Part shown: positions 13,919 to 16,428 of the stretch, one piece after another
Position numbering within the stretch: the stretch's first letter is position 1
How the letters are laid out: each line of letters starts with the position of its first letter
Assembly (NCBI GenBank): GCA_026770585.1
Contig: MU646394.1
Span: forward strand, 98,992 to 115,419
Source: Baffinella frigidus
Taxonomy: Eukaryota; Cryptophyceae; Cryptomonadales; Baffinellaceae
DNA: 16,428 nucleotides
Reading direction: 5' to 3'
Notes under the pieces: model-generated
Databases searched by the model: none
What the model was told of the DNA's origin: nothing
Seen by the model: only the letters and a program-made list of their open reading frames with translations
Program-made: the position numbers and the translations under genes

Positions 13919-14019
13919 GTGTTGTACTGGACAAGAGCGCACCCCAAGGCAAATTTGGCAACTTAAGATTGTTTTGCCCACAGGGCGATCAAAATCTTAT
14001 CGCCCGTGATGAATGGATT

Positions 14020-14299
14020 CTGGTACTAAATGGCCTTACAAGTATTATAGTGGTACAAACGTGTCAACTTTTGCGATAAAGGGTTATTCAGCATTTGACC
14101 CTGGGTAGGCTCCTGTCCGGCCCGGAGCGTAAGCAACCCGGGCAGGTTTTGCAGCAGGACAAGATTCAACTGGCGTGGGACTCTGACGCGCCTGTTGCGC
14201 GATTCACACCCTTGCTCCGTGCGCCCCTGATTGTTTTCTTCCTCGTTATTACGCTCAGAGCCTCGGATTGGTCCATCCGACGCGACTGCTCCAACCACT
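14020..14299. other. Family B-like fragment and ambiguous open frames
   Basis: 14030-14090 contains CCTTACAAGTATT and GGTACAAACGTGTCAACTTT, shared with B9 and the B interior. From 14095 both strands are open for about 60 codons with protein-like composition. Neither has a clear start, splice site or duplicate, so I make no gene call. Confidence 0.35.
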
Positions 14300-14449
14300 C
14301 CACCAACCCTCACGGCTTGGGCAAATCGACGACTTTCGATTTCCCGATTTCAAGGAGAATTGGAGCCGTTGGAGTCGGATTCCGACTTCAACTCCCTTGA
14401 AGTCCCTCATCGAAAACCGTCGATTTGCCCCAGCCGTGAGGGTTGGTGG
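14300..14449. mobile_element. Family J foldback element, copy J1
   Basis: Ends CCACCAACCCTCACGGCTTG and CAGCCGTGAGGGTTGGTGG continue into CAAATCGACGACTTTCGAT and its complement, giving arms of about 40 nt. J2 at 15757 has the same ends and a different interior. Confidence 0.85.
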
Positions 14450-15021
14450 CTGTGGACAGTCTTCTTGCAGGCAGCCAGTTTGTGTTTCGACGCTGTCCGA
14501 CTAGGGAGCTTACTCGCGAATACGGACACGCACTGCCCCTAGGGAGGTCCTATGCTCCCAGGACGAGCCCTCCTGTAGGACCCGAACCACACAGCGGACT
14601 TCGAAGGGATTTTGAATAACCCTTAAGCGATAAGACCCTACGACCCTACGGTAGACAACCCGTAGGGACATAGGGGGGTTCCTACGGATACGGTAACGGA
14701 AACTCGGCCCGAAATGGGCCGAAAACCCCTCCGCTGCTTGCGCTCAGGATCGTGGATCGTACCTCCACCGCACCCCCAGGTGGGTGTGGCCCGCCAATCC
14801 CCGAAGCTTATATTAAATTCGGGATTACATGACGGGCCCACACACATCACACTTAAGGGAACGGATTATCTCTCAGACGTGGACCGAGGAACAGCTCCAG
14901 CTGTTGCACCTCAGGTCTCTCCGCTGTGTGGGTGGTACGTGACGCTGCCCGACCAGCGAACACACGGTGGCCGCGTTGGTTTTGATCGGTAATACACACA
15001 CTTTTTCTCTCTCTCACTATT
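14450..15021. other. Intergenic sequence with short inverted repeats
   Basis: No gene supported. 14784-14842 folds imperfectly: GTGTGGCCCGCC-AATCCCCGAA pairs with TTCGGGATTACATGACGGGC. 14630-14690 holds CCCTACGGTAG and AACCCGTAGGG motifs like the A/C core. TTTTTCTCTCTCTCAC at 15001-15017 is a pyrimidine tract. Confidence 0.5.
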
Positions 15022-15405
15022 CCCTCCCGGCCTAGTCGTGCCCCGCGGTTCATAACCTGTCGGGTCCAGTCGACCGTTGCACGTGACCACACCTCAGTCA
15101 CACCTCAGTCACGCCTCAGTCACACCTCAGTCACACCTCAGGCACACCTCAGTCACACCTCAGTCACACCTCAGTCACACCTCAGTCACACCTCAGTCAC
15201 ACCTCAGTCACGCCTCAGTCACACCTCAGTCACACCTCAGGCACACCTCAGTCACACCTCAGTCACACCTCAGTCACTCTTCAGACACAGCCTCGGTGGG
15301 GGTGCACACATGGCGGCCGTGTGGTAGCAATAAAATCATCTTTCCCTCCAGGCTTAGTCATTCCCCGCGGTTCATAACTGCCGGATCCAGTCAGCCGTCG
15401 CGCTC
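15022..15405 (+). repeat. Duplicated flanks around the minisatellite
   Basis: 15022-15086 (CCTCCCGGCCTAGTCGTGCC, CCGCGGTTCATAAC, GGGTCCAGTCGACCGT) is repeated at 15342-15405 with about a dozen changes. The minisatellite sits between the two copies. Confidence 0.75.
15088..15277 (+). repeat. 11-bp minisatellite with a 99-bp higher-order period
   Basis: About 17 units of ACACCTCAGTC. Variant units (ACGCCTC at 15111 and 15210; CAGGCAC at 15140 and 15239) recur at exactly 99 nt, nine units, so two copies of a nine-unit block are present. The 11-residue peptide repeat in one frame follows from the unit length. Confidence 0.95.
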
Positions 15406-15526
15406 GGCTGGATTCTTGGCTGGATTCCGCGCGGAATCAACACCCAAGAGGTTCTGACGTTGATGGGTGTCCAATAACTTTCATCGCGTGGGACTCTCGG
15501 CGCCTGTGCTCTGCTCGTCGACGAAC

Positions 15527-15551
15527 CCTTAACCCTAAACCCTTAACGCAG
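15527..15551 (-). repeat. Telomere-like heptamers before a splice acceptor
   Basis: AACCCTTAACCCTAAACCCT leads directly into TAACGCAG, the acceptor of the exon at 15552. Same arrangement as at 1770 and 10388. Confidence 0.7.
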
Positions 15552-16090
15552 GTACCTGTTCGGAGACGACAAGGAGGAGGTGTGGGACGAGCTTTTCGCC
15601 GCGTTCACACCTCCCGAGGTCTAGCTCTGCCTCAGTTTTATTCTGGCTCGTCCTTACAAGTATTTAAGAGCAGAAATTCGGTACAAAATGGCGAATATAA
15701 AGCCTTTATGACGAGATTTTCACCGCGTTCACGCCCCCCGAGGTGTGTCTACCTTACCGCCAACCCTCACAGGCGCACCAAATCGACGATTTTCGATGAT
15801 GTGCAACGCGGGTTTAAAACTCCCTTTGGGCGCGAAAAGGACTTTTATCCTTAATTTGTTTTGTCAGCGGTTCGAATTCGAACCTCAGTCCCAAGGAAAT
15901 GGGTCAAACGACCCGTTGATTTGGTCCGGCCATCAGGGTTGGTGGTAGGCAATACCGTATGCTCAACTACCCTGTTTTCAGTCCGTTGCCCTACGAAGGT
16001 GTCGAGCTGCTCGCTCACGCCGCTGACACACGGCAGTGCCTCAGCATCCTCTCGACACTATCGATGAGATTCGCGTGTGATGGGAGTTAA
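15552..16090 (+). CDS. Two-exon fragment of an unknown gene
   Basis: Exon a, 15552-15620, follows CGCAG and encodes YLFGDDKEEVWDELFAAFT then PPEV. A partial copy ending DEIFTAFTPPEV lies at 15710-15744. Exon b, from 15982 after CTGTTTTCAG, encodes PLPYEGVELLAHAADTRQCL then SILSTLSMRFACDGS and meets TAA at 16088-16090, where element F2 begins. With a donor after GAGGT (GTGTCT in the second copy) two bases are carried and join the single T of exon b, giving PPEV-PLPYEG in frame. The product is acidic and helical; I do not recognise it. Family B sequence starts exactly after GAGGT in exon a. J2 lies in the presumed intron. A 21-nt piece of exon b's end is repeated at 16333-16353. The gene's 5' end is not visible. 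Confidence 0.45.
15621..15700. mobile_element. Family B 5' fragment, copy B9
   Basis: CTAGCTCTGCCTCAGTTTTA and AAATTCGGTACAAAATGG match B ends and interior. It begins at the exon a boundary and ends before the second copy of that exon's 3' end. Confidence 0.6.
15757..15945. mobile_element. Family J foldback element, copy J2
   Basis: Ends CCGCCAACCCTCACAGGCGC and CGGCCATCAGGGTTGGTGG; CAAATCGACGATTTTCG continues the left arm. The interior contains the 16-bp palindrome GGTTCGAATTCGAACC at about 15869-15884. Confidence 0.8.
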
Positions 16091-16225
16091 TCTCCATACA
16101 AGTATTAATTAATTGCTTTTGGCAACGAACATTACTATACGATTTGCTCATAAAAGTAATAGTAAAGCGTTTGTGTAGTAAATTTCGTTGCACCAAAAGC
16201 AATTAATTAATACTTTTGTGGAGAT
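16090..16225. mobile_element. Family F MITE, copy F2
   Basis: Reverse-complement copy of F1 with only about three differences over 136 nt. Ends ATCTCCATACAAGTATTAAT and TTAATACTTTTGTGGAGAT. Flanks AGTTA and GGGAGTGG also match those of F1, so the repeat may be slightly longer than its TIRs. Confidence 0.9.
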
Positions 16226-16270
16226 GGGAGTGGACTACCTGCGAGGGCCACTTAATGATCATAAGTGGAC

Positions 16271-16330
16271 CTTGCAGTTATCCACGCGCATGTCATAACC
16301 CTCCCGTTCGTAGTTCTTGCGGGCGCCCCC
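16271..16330 (-). CDS. Possible minus-strand exon, unknown protein
   Basis: The minus strand reads GARKNYEREGYDMRVDNCK and then an AAG/GTCCAC donor at 16270, similar to the AAG/GTCCGC donor of the orphan gene's exon 3. The peptide is strongly charged and protein-like. Its 5' boundary is unclear: a TTCAG inside the terminal telomere-like array at 16355-16359 would be in frame, but 16333-16353 is also a duplicate of a plus-strand exon end. Function unknown. Confidence 0.3.
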
Positions 16331-16352
16331 CCATGAGATTGACGTGTGATGG

Positions 16353-16428
16353 CCCTGAACCCCAAACCTCAAACCCCAAACCCCAAACCCCAAACCCCAA
16401 ACCCCAAACCCCAAACCCCAAACCCCAA
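16353..16428 (-). repeat. CCCCAAA telomere-like array, right end
   Basis: CCCTGAA, then CCCCAAA units to the end of the window. The unit differs from the left array (TTTGGGG as against TTTAGGG) and is more homogeneous. A true right end would read the G-rich strand here, so orientation is inward. Confidence 0.9.

Noticed and set aside
14095-14400. A 101-codon frame with a hydrophobic stretch
   Set aside because: Its second half lies in foldback element J1, the opposite strand is equally open, and no splice or start evidence separates them.
15077-15457. A 126-codon frame of 11-residue repeats
   Set aside because: An 11-bp tandem repeat cannot contain stops in this frame by its sequence, so the open frame follows from the array. 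The start lies in the duplicated flank.

Overview
The window looks like nuclear DNA from a repeat-rich eukaryote, most likely a microalga. The evidence is degenerate TTTAGGG-type telomeric heptamers at both ends and in several interior blocks, coding sequence broken by introns with GTGCGC or GTCCGC donors and CAG acceptors, high local GC, and many short inverted-repeat elements without coding capacity. I see no bacterial operons, rRNA, CRISPR or virus. TTTAGGG repeats occur in several algal lineages, so I do not name the organism.

Layout. 1-203: telomeric array. 278-346: GA tract, followed by a tRNA-like relic. 1438-1884: start of an EF-hand-like gene with a possible N-myristoylation signal; one intron is made of telomere-like heptamers and a short inverted-repeat element truncates the gene. 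2222-4250: almost gene-free DNA packed with foldback elements (family A hairpins, family C, family M). 4532-5160: an interior telomeric block running into tandem copies of the last exon of a minus-strand gene, several copies carrying heat-shock-element-like sequences. 5155-9469: that gene. I assemble it as five exons encoding 165 residues, with every intron phase agreeing; it appears to be an orphan single-pass membrane protein. Its exons 3, 4 and 5 have partial extra copies, and families A, B, E, F and H sit in its introns. 9641-9910: a divergent plus-strand exon with a signal peptide and JMJD8-like features. 10365-12050: five copies of a short plus-strand exon within duplicated blocks. 12104-13051: nested B, E and H elements. 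13138-13427: second large interior telomeric block. 13843-13918: another exon-like segment. 15088-15277: an 11-bp minisatellite. 15552-16090: two phase-compatible plus-strand exons. 16353-16428: CCCCAAA array.

The two end arrays face inward (G-rich strand at the left, C-rich strand at the right). They are therefore not simple chromosome ends as drawn; the contig probably stops inside interior telomere-like blocks.

The main themes are repeated local duplication of exons with their flanking intron, telomere-like heptamers next to splice acceptors and at a stop codon, and family B elements lying at or close to exon boundaries. All gene models here are hand-built from frame, splice phase and repeated copies. 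No database search was possible.
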